Positions 1 through 7,941 of a stretch of DNA of 64,000 nt are shown here, piece by piece (within the stretch, counting starts at the first letter, position 1; each line of letters begins with the position of its first letter). The position numbers were made by a program, and so were the translations under genes. The stretch comes from JACVRX01 sp963831385 (lineage in GTDB: Bacteria; Actinomycetota; Actinomycetes; Jiangellales; Jiangellaceae). Under the pieces are notes generated by a model that worked only from the letters and a program-made list of their open reading frames with translations, was not told the DNA's origin and ran no database searches. The stretch covers positions 124,001 to 188,000 of the forward strand of contig CAWHPW010000019.1 in assembly GCA_963831385.1 (NCBI GenBank), in the 5' to 3' direction.

Positions 1-219
1 GAACGCAACCGCGAGTACGCGGAGAGCTCACCGTCCATCGTCACCCCGCTCAACCGGTACATCGGCTACGAGAACGCGGCGACCGTCGCCAAGAAGGCGC
101 TCGCCGAGCGCAAGACCATCCGCGATGTCGTGATCGAGGAGGGCTACGTCATGCGCGGCGACCTGACCGAGGCCCAGCTCGACGAGGCCCTCGACGTGCT
201 CGGCATGACCCACCCCTGA
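1..219 (+). CDS. fumC: Fumarate hydratase class II, C-terminal fragment
   Basis: Only the last 72 residues are in the window; the 5' end lies before base 1. The reading frame open from base 1 ends at a TGA at 217-219. The visible part contains the class II fumarase/aspartase C-terminal segment (ITPLNxYIGYExAA-like, seen as VTPLNRYIGYENAA) followed by the VRDVVxEEGYxxxxxLxxxLD-type tail. The enzyme hydrates fumarate to malate in the TCA cycle in the cytoplasm. The catalytic GSSxMPxKxNP loop is upstream and cannot be checked. The gene converges on phoH and both stop codons lie inside or beside one inverted repeat. Family assignment is firm from the tail sequence and from the fum-phoH neighbourhood known in mycobacteria. 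Confidence 0.9.
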   Translation, partial: ERNREYAESSPSIVTPLNRYIGYENAATVAKKALAERKTIRDVVIEEGYVMRGDLTEAQLDEALDVLGMTHP

Positions 220-237
220 CTCGCCCGTTGAGTCAGG
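215..237. terminator. Inverted repeat shared by convergent fumC and phoH ends
   Basis: Perfect 8-base arms CCTGACTC (215-222) and GAGTCAGG (230-237) flank a 7-base loop. The fumC stop and the phoH stop (233-235) lie within the dyad, so one hairpin can form at the 3' end of both transcripts. There is no T-tract, as is common in high-GC actinobacteria. Bidirectional terminator function is inferred. Confidence 0.6.
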
Positions 238-1579
238 GCAGCTGCTCGAGCATCTCGGTGACCAGCGCAGCGATGGGAGACCGCTCGGAGCGGGTGAGGG
301 TGACGTGCGCGAACAGCGGGTGACCCTTCAGCTTCTCCACGACGGCGACCACACCGTCATGCCGGCCCACTCGCAGGTTGTCGCGTTGCCCGACGTCGTG
401 AGTGAGTACCACCCGCGACCCACTGCCGACCCGGGACAGGACGGTGAGCAGCACGTTGCGTTCCAAGGACTGCGCCTCGTCGACGACCACGAACGAGTCG
501 TGCAGCGAGCGACCGCGGATGTGGGTCAACGGCAACACCTCGAGCATGCCCCTGGCAGCGACCTCGTCGATGACGTCCTGCGTGGTCAGCGCGCCAAGGG
601 TGTCGTAGACCGCCTGCGCCCAGGGGTTCATCTTCTCTGCCTCGTTGCCGGGCAGGTAGCCGAGCTCCTGACCGCCGACGGCATAAAGCGGGCGGAACAC
701 AAGGACCTTCTTGTACTGCCGCCGTTCGAGCACGGCTTCCAGGCCGGCACACAGGGCGAGCGCGGACTTGCCGGTGCCGGCGCGGCCGCCGAGAGACACG
801 ATGCCGATCTCGTCGTCGAGCAGGATGTCGAGCGCCACCCGCTGCTCGGCCGACCGGCCGTGCAATCCGAACGCCTCCCGATCGCCGCGGACCAGCCGTA
901 CGGTCTTGTCCGCGGTGACCCGACCGAGGCCGCTACCGCGCTCACTGTGCATGACCAATCCGGTGTGGCACGGCAGCCCACGAGCAGCGTCGATGTCGGT
1001 GACCCCGGACTCGTAGAGCGCATCGATGTCGGCGGCCGCCACCTCCAGCTCGACCATGCCGGTCCAGCCGGACTCGAGGACCGCCTCCGCTCGGTATTCC
1101 TCGGCGTGCAGGCCCACGGCCGAGGCTTTCACCCGCATGGGCAGATCCTTGGAGACCAGCGTCACAGCCCGGCCGTCGGCTGCCAGGTTGCGGGCAACCG
1201 CGAGGATCCGCGAGTCGTTGTCGCCGAGCCGGAAACCAGCCGGCAATACGTCGTGGTCGGTGTGGTTGAGCTCCACCCGAACTGTTCCGCCCTGATCGCC
1301 CACCAGCAACGGGGCGTCGAGGCGACCGTGTTCGAGCCGCAATTCGTCCAGCAACCGAAGGGCGGCGCGGGCGAAGTAGCCCAACTCGGGATGGTGGCGC
1401 TTGCCCTCGAGCTCGCTGATCACGACGACAGGGAGCACCACCTCGTGCTCGGCGAACCGGAGAATCGCGTAGGGATCGGCAAGAAGGACGCTGGTATCCA
1501 GGACGTAGGTGTGGGGCTCGGGGCTTGAGCCCTTACCGGCGGATTGGCGGGGGGATCGAGTCGAAGTGGCTCCGTCCAT
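233..1579 (-). CDS. phoH: PhoH family protein (PIN domain + PhoH ATPase)
   Basis: A 448-residue two-domain protein of the PhoH2 type. Residues about 24-160 form a PIN RNase domain beginning YVLDTSVLLADP, with the acidic residues expected of the nuclease site. Residues about 235-448 are the PhoH ATPase, with Walker A GGRAGTGKS near 262-270 and Walker B FVVVDEAQ near 363-370. In mycobacteria this fusion (Rv1095) acts as an ATP-dependent RNA helicase and sequence-specific RNase. It is cytoplasmic. It converges on fumC as in M. tuberculosis. The start at 1579 is followed by a basic disordered leader, so a slightly later start is possible. The 215 bases upstream hold no gene. Confidence 0.9.
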   Translation of the reverse strand: MDGATSTRSPRQSAGKGSSPEPHTYVLDTSVLLADPYAILRFAEHEVVLPVVVISELEGKRHHPELGYFARAALRLLDELRLEHGRLDAPLLVGDQGGTVRVELNHTDHDVLPAGFRLGDNDSRILAVARNLAADGRAVTLVSKDLPMRVKASAVGLHAEEYRAEAVLESGWTGMVELEVAAADIDALYESGVTDIDAARGLPCHTGLVMHSERGSGLGRVTADKTVRLVRGDREAFGLHGRSAEQRVALDILLDDEIGIVSLGGRAGTGKSALALCAGLEAVLERRQYKKVLVFRPLYAVGGQELGYLPGNEAEKMNPWAQAVYDTLGALTTQDVIDEVAARGMLEVLPLTHIRGRSLHDSFVVVDEAQSLERNVLLTVLSRVGSGSRVVLTHDVGQRDNLRVGRHDGVVAVVEKLKGHPLFAHVTLTRSERSPIAALVTEMLEQLP

Positions 1580-1794
1580 ATCGATGTCCGTCTCCCTGCC
1601 CGGGCGCGCACCCCGGCCCGGTATCTGTCGCGCGGGCGACCGGGACCAGGCCCGAGGGCCGGGTGCCGGCCCTCCCGCTGCGCTGAGGTCGCAGCACGTG
1701 GACGGGCCTCCCGGGCAACCGGCGTGTGCCAGCCGCCGCGTACAACGGTACGCGAGCTACTCCCCCACGAGAAGGGACACGCCCGCTGCGGGGA

Positions 1795-2556
1795 CTAGCG
1801 GCCGAAGCGGCGTTTGCGCTCGCCATACGAACGCAGCGCGCGCAGAAAATCCACCCGCCGGAAGTCCGGCCAGAGTGCCTCACAGAAGTAGAACTCCGAA
1901 TGGGCGCTCTGCCACAGGAGGAACCCGGACAGCCGTTGCTCGCCGCTGGTGCGGATCACCAAGTCGGGGTCGGGCTGTCCTTTTGTGTACAGGTTCTCGG
2001 CGATGTGTTCGACGTCGAGGACTTCGGCCAGCTCCTCGATCGAGGTTCCCCGGCTCGCATGATCCTGCAGCAAGGCGCGGACTGCGTCAGCGATCTCCCG
2101 GCGGCCGCCATAGCCCACGGCAACGTTGACGTGCATGCCGTCGACGGCTCGAGTCGTGTCGTCTGCCTCCTTCAACGCTGCAGCCGTGCGGTCCGGCAAC
2201 AGGTCGAGGGCACCGACCGGGTGCACCCGCCAGCGGCCACTTGCTGCCAGGTCACCGACCAGGCTCTCGATGATGGCGAGCAGCGGCGTGAGCTCCTCGT
2301 CGGGCCGGCTCAGGTTGTCCGTGGAAAGCAGGAAGAGCGTGACCACCTTGACGTCGACTCCTCGACACCAGCCGAGAAACTCGGTCACCTTCTCTGCGCC
2401 CGCTTGCCAACCGCTGGATTTCGGCGCGCCGAACGCCTTCGCCCAGCGCCGGTTTCCGTCGAGTACGACGGCTACGTGACGCGGGATCCGGGTGCGGTCG
2501 AGGTTGCGTTCGATGTGGCGCCCATAGACGCCGTAGATCAAATCGCCGAGCCCCAT
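1795..2556 (-). CDS. uppS: Isoprenyl transferase (cis-prenyl diphosphate synthase)
   Basis: A 253-residue cis-prenyltransferase of the UPP synthase family. It condenses isopentenyl diphosphate onto an allylic diphosphate at the cytoplasmic face of the membrane. The catalytic DGNRRWA motif sits near residues 30-40, and the ERLSGFLLWQSAHSEFYF region near the C-terminus is characteristic (here GEQRLSGFLLWQSA). An open frame continues to 2649, but ATG at 2556 is chosen because GGAGGTG lies 8-9 bases before it. It is next to the hemolysin III gene exactly as in the Rv1085c-Rv1086 pair of M. tuberculosis. There the enzyme makes (2Z,6E)-farnesyl diphosphate, so a short product is plausible, but chain length cannot be read from sequence. 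Confidence 0.9.
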   Translation of the reverse strand: MGLGDLIYGVYGRHIERNLDRTRIPRHVAVVLDGNRRWAKAFGAPKSSGWQAGAEKVTEFLGWCRGVDVKVVTLFLLSTDNLSRPDEELTPLLAIIESLVGDLAASGRWRVHPVGALDLLPDRTAAALKEADDTTRAVDGMHVNVAVGYGGRREIADAVRALLQDHASRGTSIEELAEVLDVEHIAENLYTKGQPDPDLVIRTSGEQRLSGFLLWQSAHSEFYFCEALWPDFRRVDFLRALRSYGERKRRFGR

Positions 2557-2696
2557 CGGCTGCGAACACCTCCATAGCAGGCAGTCGCTACCGTCCCGCC
2601 CCGCCGAAACGCTACTCCGCACGAGGGCAGTTTCGACATGGACAGCCATGCGGGCGGCGCGACGAACCAGCAGACCCTGTCGGCTAGTCTCCTTTC

Positions 2697-3383
2697 GTGT
2701 CCCTGGACGACCCGTTCCGAGACGCGGTGGCCACGATCAAACCCAAGCTCCGCGGGTGGCTGCACGTGGGGACGTTCCCGATCGCGGTCGCGTCCGGGGC
2801 GGCGCTGGTCACGTTCGCCCCCACCACACCGGCGAAGGTCACGGCCGGGATTTTCGCGCTCACGGCGGCGCTGCTGTTCGGCGTCAGCGCCCTTTACCAC
2901 CGGGGACGCTGGTCGCAGCGTGGTCATGCCGTTCTCCGGCGGCTTGACCACGCGAGCATCTTCCTGATCATCGCCGGGACGTACACACCGTTCACGATCC
3001 TGTTGCTCGATGGTCAAGATGCGCGGATCTTGCTCACGCTGGTGTGGGCGGGCGCGCTGCTCGGGGTGGCATTCCGAGTGCTGTGGGTCGGGGCGCCGCG
3101 CTGGCTCTACCTGCCGGTATACATCGCGCTCGGCTGGGCGGCGGCGTTCTGGTTACCGACGATCGCGGCGCGAGGCGGAGCTGCGGTCTTCGCCCTGATC
3201 GTGGCCGGCGGGCTTCTCTACTCGGTCGGAGCAATCGTCTACGGGCTGAGGCGTCCCGATCCTTCCCCGCAATGGTTCGGCTTCCACGAGATCTTCCACG
3301 CATGCACGCTGGCCGGGTTCGCCGCTCACCACATCGGCGTGTGGCTGGCGGTGTTCGGCATCGGCGCAGCCGTCGTGAGCTAG
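2697..3383 (+). CDS. trhA: Hemolysin III / PAQR family membrane protein
   Basis: A 228-residue integral membrane protein with about seven hydrophobic segments. It carries the family motifs: SALYHRG (near 65), RRLDHASIFLIIAGTYTPF (near 80-100) and FHEIFHACTLAGFAAHH near the C-terminus. The conserved Ser, Asp and His residues form the metal-binding hydrolase-like site of the PAQR/TrhA superfamily. Despite the name it is not a proven toxin; family members affect membrane energetics or lipid homeostasis. Start is GTG at 2697, 140 bases from the divergent isoprenyl transferase. Stop at 3381-3383 is followed by a long inverted repeat. Neighbour order matches Rv1085c. Confidence 0.9.
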   Translation: MSLDDPFRDAVATIKPKLRGWLHVGTFPIAVASGAALVTFAPTTPAKVTAGIFALTAALLFGVSALYHRGRWSQRGHAVLRRLDHASIFLIIAGTYTPFTILLLDGQDARILLTLVWAGALLGVAFRVLWVGAPRWLYLPVYIALGWAAAFWLPTIAARGGAAVFALIVAGGLLYSVGAIVYGLRRPDPSPQWFGFHEIFHACTLAGFAAHHIGVWLAVFGIGAAVVS

Positions 3384-3424
3384 GCCGCCCTGCCAAGGCC
3401 CTAGTTCACGACCCTGCCCGCAAC

Positions 3425-3495
3425 GTCGTGAAGATCGTTGTGATGACCAGCGCTCGCGGCCCGACCGGGGCGGGTTACACGACGATCTTCACGAC
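3425..3495. terminator. Long inverted repeat between convergent genes
   Basis: Arms GTCGTGAAGATCGTTGTG (3425-3442) and CACGACGATCTTCACGAC (3478-3495) are complementary at 17 of 18 positions, the exception being a T/G wobble. The loop is 35 bases. It lies between the convergent hemolysin III and DUF255 genes. A bidirectional transcription stop is the simplest reading; the long loop would also suit an RNA-protein or small repeat element. Confidence 0.5.
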
Positions 3496-3505
3496 CAGGT
3501 GTGGG

Positions 3506-5548
3506 TCAGCGGCGAGCACCGATCTCGGCCGCGAGCTGGGCCGGATCAGTTGTCGGCGCGGCGCAGACGAACTGCCGGCACACGTACGCAGCGGGCCGCC
3601 CCCCGACCAGTGGTCGGTCCTGCAGCAACGGCACCGCATGGCTTGCGGCGTCGTGCGGATCGCCCGCGACGACGACGGCGCCGGGCGACGTGCCGAGGAG
3701 CGCCGTGCGGTACAGCTCAGCCCTCCCCGGATCGTCCACCGGCCCGACGACGGCAACTTCGGCGGGTCCCGCGGCGAGTGCCTCGGCGACAGCCAATCCC
3801 CAGCCGGCGAACCGCGGTGCCTGATCAGCCAGCACGTCATAGACGCCGAGGGAACCCTCGGCGGCGTCTCGGTGCAGCGCGGATCCCGTGTAGGAGGCGA
3901 AGGTCAGCATCGCCCCGGCTGCCGCGGACAATCCCGAGGGCGTCGCGTTGTCGGTCGGATCCTGCGGTCGTTTGATCACCGATAGGCGACTGTCGACCGC
4001 GTCATCCGCGGTATCGAAGAAGCCACCCGACGGCCGCGCATAGCGGGTGATCACCACGTCGACCAGCTGCTCGGCGAACGAGAGCCACACCGGGTCACCG
4101 GTCGCGGCCACGAGGGCAAGCAATCCTTCCGCCACGTCGGCGTGGTCTTCCAGCACCCCGGGATGCTGACCGACGCGCCCGTCACGCGAGACCCTGGCGA
4201 GCCGGCCATGATCGTCGAGATGGATGCGGACGAGCAGATCGGCGCACTCGACGGCCGCATCTACCCAGTCCGGGCGCTGCAGAAGTGACCCCGCGTCGGC
4301 GAGCGCCGCGATCGCCAGTCCGTTCCATGCGGCCACCACCTTGTCGTCACAGCTGGGCTGGGGGCGGGCCTGGCGAGCCGTCAACAACCGGGATCGCACC
4401 TGTCCCCAGCGCTCCGCGTCGTCGGGGTCGTGATGCAGCTGCAACGTCGAGGTACCGTGTTCGAAAGTGCCTGCCGGTGTGACGCCCAACAGCCCGGCCG
4501 CCCACTGACCGTCGTCGGTACCCAGAACCTCCGCCAGCTGAGCAGGAGTCCAGACGTAAGTTGCACCCTCGATTGACCGGCCGTCGACCACTGTGTCGGC
4601 GTCGAGGGCGCTGGCGAACCCGCCCTGCGACGTGCGTAGATCTCGTAACAAGAACTCGGCGGTCTCGATCACCACTCGCTTCGCGAGCGGCGTGCCGGTC
4701 GCACGCCACCAGTGCGCGTACACACGAAGCAACAGCGCGTTGTCGTAGAGCATCTTCTCGAAGTGCGGGACCACCCACGCTCGGTCGACGCTGTACCGGG
4801 CGAAGCCGCCGGCCAGCTGGTCGTACATTCCGCCCCTGGCCATCTGCTGGCACGTTTCCTCGACCATGGCCAACGACTGCGGATCGCTGGTCCGGGCGTG
4901 ATGCCGCAGCAGAAACTCCAGCACCATCGACGGGGGGAACTTCGGCGCGCGGCCGAAGCCGGCGTGCTCAGCGTCGAACTCGGTTGCGAGCCGGCGGGCA
5001 GCCGCGTCAAGGCGGCCCGGATCAGGCGGCTGTCCGGCAGACGGCAACCGGTCGCCACCCAACTGGCCGGCGATGCGGCCGGCTGCGTCCTCCACCTCGC
5101 CGCGTCGGTCTTCCCACGTTCGGGCCACTGCTTCCAGCACCTGGCGGAACGAGGGCATCCCATGCGCCGGTTGCGGGGGGAAGTACGTTCCGGCGTAGAA
5201 CGGATGCCCGGTTGGCGTGAGGAATGCCGTCATCGGCCAACCACCCTGGCCGGTCAGCGACTGAACGGCTTCCATGTAAACAGCGTCGACGTCGGGACGT
5301 TCCTCCCGGTCGACCTTGATCGCAACGAAGTGGGTGTTGACGAACGCCGCTGTAGCGTCGTCTTCGAAGGACTCGTGCGCCATGACATGGCACCAGTGAC
5401 AGGCCGCGTAGCCGACGCTGAGCAGGACAGGCACATCACGTCGGACCGCCTCGTCGAAGGCGGCGTCGCCCCACTCCCACCAGTCCACCGGGTTGTCGGC
5501 GTGCTGGAGCAGGTAGGGACTCGTCGAGCCGGCCAGCCGGTTGGGCAT
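3506..5548 (-). CDS. Thioredoxin domain-containing protein (DUF255/YyaL family)
   Basis: A 680-residue protein with the full YyaL/SSP411 architecture. Residues 1-165 are a thioredoxin-like domain that opens RLAGSTSPYLLQHADNPVDW and has a CHWC motif at 50-53. The rest, about 190-650, is a six-hairpin (alpha/alpha) glycosidase-like barrel with the GGMYDQLAGGFARYSVD segment. The family is widespread (human SPATA20); its biochemical role is not established and no signal peptide is seen, so it is probably cytoplasmic. Nine bases separate its start from the end of the small membrane protein upstream of it, and the order matches Rv1084-Rv1083-Rv1082. It is probably co-transcribed with both. Confidence 0.9.
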   Translation of the reverse strand: MPNRLAGSTSPYLLQHADNPVDWWEWGDAAFDEAVRRDVPVLLSVGYAACHWCHVMAHESFEDDATAAFVNTHFVAIKVDREERPDVDAVYMEAVQSLTGQGGWPMTAFLTPTGHPFYAGTYFPPQPAHGMPSFRQVLEAVARTWEDRRGEVEDAAGRIAGQLGGDRLPSAGQPPDPGRLDAAARRLATEFDAEHAGFGRAPKFPPSMVLEFLLRHHARTSDPQSLAMVEETCQQMARGGMYDQLAGGFARYSVDRAWVVPHFEKMLYDNALLLRVYAHWWRATGTPLAKRVVIETAEFLLRDLRTSQGGFASALDADTVVDGRSIEGATYVWTPAQLAEVLGTDDGQWAAGLLGVTPAGTFEHGTSTLQLHHDPDDAERWGQVRSRLLTARQARPQPSCDDKVVAAWNGLAIAALADAGSLLQRPDWVDAAVECADLLVRIHLDDHGRLARVSRDGRVGQHPGVLEDHADVAEGLLALVAATGDPVWLSFAEQLVDVVITRYARPSGGFFDTADDAVDSRLSVIKRPQDPTDNATPSGLSAAAGAMLTFASYTGSALHRDAAEGSLGVYDVLADQAPRFAGWGLAVAEALAAGPAEVAVVGPVDDPGRAELYRTALLGTSPGAVVVAGDPHDAASHAVPLLQDRPLVGGRPAAYVCRQFVCAAPTTDPAQLAAEIGARR

Positions 5549-5556
5549 CGACCGAG

Positions 5557-5793
5557 CTACGGCCTGGCCGTGTCGCCGTCGGCAGAGCCGTCGGGACGCA
5601 TCCGGTCGACGTCGGACGTGGCGTCGGCGTCGAAGTCGATCCGTCGGAGCTGCTTGCGCAGGCTGCGGTAGAGGAACACGAGAGCGAGGCCGAGGGCCAC
5701 CACGACGAGGAACCCCAACAACCCTGGGCCGATAGCAGAGTCGGGTACCGAGGTGTCGGATGCTGCTGCGAACACCACCTGGCCGAACCTCAT
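5557..5793 (-). CDS. Small membrane protein (Rv1083-like)
   Basis: A 78-residue protein with one transmembrane segment (about residues 22-44: GPGLLGFLVVVALGLALVFLY) followed by a basic stop-transfer sequence and an acidic Asp-rich cytoplasmic tail. The frame could begin at GTG 5802, but ATG 5793 is preferred because AGGAGG lies 8 bases before it. It sits between mca and the DUF255 gene, the place occupied by the similarly small Rv1083 in M. tuberculosis. Function is unknown. No catalytic motif is visible. Confidence 0.7.
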   Translation of the reverse strand: MRFGQVVFAAASDTSVPDSAIGPGLLGFLVVVALGLALVFLYRSLRKQLRRIDFDADATSDVDRMRPDGSADGDTARP

Positions 5794-5848
5794 CGACGAC
5801 ACCTCCTAGGCCATCGTCGCACTGTGACCGACAGGGCGTGGGTAGGGG

Positions 5849-6712
5849 TCAGCGCAGTCCGGCGAACAAATCGTCTTCGGGTAGCTCGGTGTCTACGAGG
5901 GAGCGGGCAAGCTCGTAGTCTTCGGTCGGCCAGGCCGCTTGGTGCACGTCCAGCGGTACGGCGAACCACGGCCCCTCGGGATCGACCTGGGTCGCGTGTG
6001 CCAACAATGCCCGGTCCCGGATCGGGAAGTAGTCGGCACACGGCACCCTCGTGGTGATACGACGCTCGTGCTCTGGATCGGGTTTCCATTCGGCGAGCCG
6101 CTGCTCGTAGGGCGACTCCAATCCGCGGCTGAGCATTGCGTCGTGCAGCGCCTGCGTGCGCTCCCGATGGAACGAGTGGTGGTAGTACAGCTTGCCCGGC
6201 TGCCAGGCCTGGCCGGCTTCTGGATACAGAGCTTGGTCGGCGGCGGCGTCGAATGCCGCCACGCTCACGGTGTGGCACATGACGTGGTCAGGGTGCGGAT
6301 ACCCGCCGTTCTCGTCGTAGGTCGTGACGACGTGTGGACGAAACGCCCGCATCGCAGCGACCAACGGCTGCACTGCCTTCTCGACCGGCTGTACAGCGAA
6401 GCAGCCGTCGGGAAGCGGAGGCGGCGGATCACCCTCTGGGAAGCCCGAGTCGACGAAGCCGAGCCACTCCTGCCTGATCCCCAAGATGCGCCGTGCGGCG
6501 TGCATCTCCCGCCGGCGGATCGTCGCGATGTTGGCCAGCACGTCGGGGCGGTCCATGTTCGGGTTGAGGATCGAACCTCGCTCGCCACCGGTGCAGGTGA
6601 CGACGAGCACGTCGATGCCTTCGGCGACATAGCGCGCAGTCGTTGCCGCGCCCTTGCTGGACTCGTCGTCTGGATGGGCGTGCACATGCATGAGCCGAAG
6701 CTGCTCGGGCAC
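5849..6712 (-). CDS. mca: Mycothiol S-conjugate amidase
   Basis: A 287-residue zinc amidase of the LmbE/MshB fold. The AHPDDE motif (H13, D16) and HPDH (140-143) supply the metal ligands and general base. The neighbouring TCTGGERGSILNP and TYDENGGYPHPDH blocks are those of Mca rather than MshB. It cleaves mycothiol S-conjugates into a mercapturic acid, which is exported, and GlcN-Ins, which is reused, so it detoxifies electrophiles in the cytoplasm. Start is GTG 6712 behind GGGAGGTG. It is divergent from the DUF4307 gene, as in the Rv1082/Rv1081c pair. Its presence indicates a mycothiol-producing actinobacterium. Confidence 0.95.
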   Translation of the reverse strand: MPEQLRLMHVHAHPDDESSKGAATTARYVAEGIDVLVVTCTGGERGSILNPNMDRPDVLANIATIRRREMHAARRILGIRQEWLGFVDSGFPEGDPPPPLPDGCFAVQPVEKAVQPLVAAMRAFRPHVVTTYDENGGYPHPDHVMCHTVSVAAFDAAADQALYPEAGQAWQPGKLYYHHSFHRERTQALHDAMLSRGLESPYEQRLAEWKPDPEHERRITTRVPCADYFPIRDRALLAHATQVDPEGPWFAVPLDVHQAAWPTEDYELARSLVDTELPEDDLFAGLR

Positions 6713-6805
6713 GGGTCACCTCCCTTCGTGGCTACTCGCGCAGGGCTGGGTGTACGTCGGGACACAATGGTGCCCGAACTCGTCCACTGGTGTCGGAGCC
6801 CGCTC

Positions 6806-7204
6806 GTGACCCTGTCTTCCGCTCGCCCCGCCGACCGCTACGGCGACCACCCGAGTCGGCGGTGGCGGGCGCTGTGGTTGGGCGTCGGTGGTTTTCTGCT
6901 CGCTGCTGCCGTTGGCTGGCTGCTGTTCCAGGCGTCGACCGACGCCGTGCGCTCGAGCCTGGTGGCGTGGGAGGCGCCGACCGGCGGGTCGATGGCCGTG
7001 TCCATCGACGTCGTCCGTCGGCCGGGCAGGCAGGTCACTTGTGATCTGATCGCGGTCGACATCCGCCAGGTCATCGTGGGCCAGGCCAGCGTCGATGTCC
7101 CGGCCAGTGCCGAGTGGCGAACGCGAGTCGATACGGAGATTCCCCTGCAGGGCGACGCGGTAGCCCCTGAACTGCGTGAGTGCGCGGCCGTCGACCAGCG
7201 GTAA
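6806..7204 (+). CDS. DUF4307 domain-containing membrane protein
   Basis: About 132 residues. After the ADRYG box near the N-terminus comes one transmembrane helix (about residues 28-45: LWLGVGGFLLAAAVGWLLF). An extracytoplasmic beta-rich domain follows, containing the single cysteine of the RQVTC segment. This is the DUF4307 layout, a family of unknown function conserved between mca and greA in actinobacteria (Rv1081c). GTG 6806 is chosen because GGAG lies just upstream and the conserved region starts here. An in-frame ATG at 6767 would add 13 residues. The 93 bases to mca must hold both divergent promoters. Confidence 0.8.
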   Translation: MTLSSARPADRYGDHPSRRWRALWLGVGGFLLAAAVGWLLFQASTDAVRSSLVAWEAPTGGSMAVSIDVVRRPGRQVTCDLIAVDIRQVIVGQASVDVPASAEWRTRVDTEIPLQGDAVAPELRECAAVDQR

Positions 7205-7335
7205 CGAACCAGATCGCTGCACCTACGCCGGTGTTGGTAACCTGGACGCTTCCATACCGACCCAGTCCGGGCGAAGGTCCGGTGGCCAACCGCACCTGAG
7301 TGCGGTCGGCGCCGACGCACCAGGGAGCAGATGCC

Positions 7336-7857
7336 GTGACCTCGACCAGTGGCGACAACGTCGCCTGGCTCACCCAGGAGGGCTACGACCGCCTCCGCGC
7401 TGAGCTCGAGCACCTGATGGGCCCCGGCCGCGCCGAGATCGCCAAGCGGATCGAGGCGTCGCGTTCGGAGGGTGACCTGTCCGAAAACGGCGGGTACCAC
7501 GCCGCCAAGGAGGAGCAGGGCAAGCAAGAGGCGCGCATTCGCCAGCTGCAGCACTTGCTTCAACGAGCCAAGGTTGGCGAGACGCCGCCCGACAACGGGA
7601 TCGTGGAACCGGGCATGATCGTCGAGGTCCGCTTCGCCGGCGACGACGACACCGAGCGGTTCCTCCTCGGTTCCCGTGAGCTTCTCTCGCTCGACGATTC
7701 GGTCGAGATCGAGGTCTACTCCCCGCAATCGCCGTTGGGCGCCGCCATCAACGGCAAGCGCGCCGGCGACTCGGCGTCCTATGTGACGCCAAACGGCAGT
7801 GCTGTTGACGTCGAGATCATCGACGCCCACCCCTACCCCGGCCAGGCTGCTTCGTAG
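7336..7857 (+). CDS. greA: Transcription elongation factor GreA
   Basis: A 173-residue GreA. The N-terminal coiled coil (about 10-85) carries the acidic tip segment SEGDLSENGGYHAAKEEQG, which reaches into the RNA polymerase secondary channel and stimulates cleavage of backtracked RNA. The C-terminal FKBP-like domain includes SPLGAAINGKRAGD, close to the family SPxGxALxGxxxGD signature. GTG 7336 with AGGGAG 8-14 bases upstream is used. A longer open frame from 7300 has no support. The position next to DUF4307 and mca matches Rv1080c. A strong hairpin follows the stop. Confidence 0.95.
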   Translation: MTSTSGDNVAWLTQEGYDRLRAELEHLMGPGRAEIAKRIEASRSEGDLSENGGYHAAKEEQGKQEARIRQLQHLLQRAKVGETPPDNGIVEPGMIVEVRFAGDDDTERFLLGSRELLSLDDSVEIEVYSPQSPLGAAINGKRAGDSASYVTPNGSAVDVEIIDAHPYPGQAAS

Positions 7858-7890
7858 CGAGTCGCCGGCTGCGGATCGACGGACTGCAGC

Positions 7891-7939
7891 GATCTTGAGG
7901 CAGGTTTGGCGGTCAGACCGCCAAACCTGTCGCAAGATC
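7891..7939. terminator. Strong bidirectional hairpin between greA and methyltransferase
   Basis: Fourteen-base perfect arms (CAGGTTTGGCGGTC, 7901-7914, and its complement, 7916-7929) are separated by one base. They are extended by outer arms GATCTTG (7891-7897) and CAAGATC (7933-7939). The dyad lies 34 bases after the greA stop and 3 bases before the end of the convergent methyltransferase gene, so it can terminate both. Confidence 0.75.
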
Positions 7940-7941
7940 AG

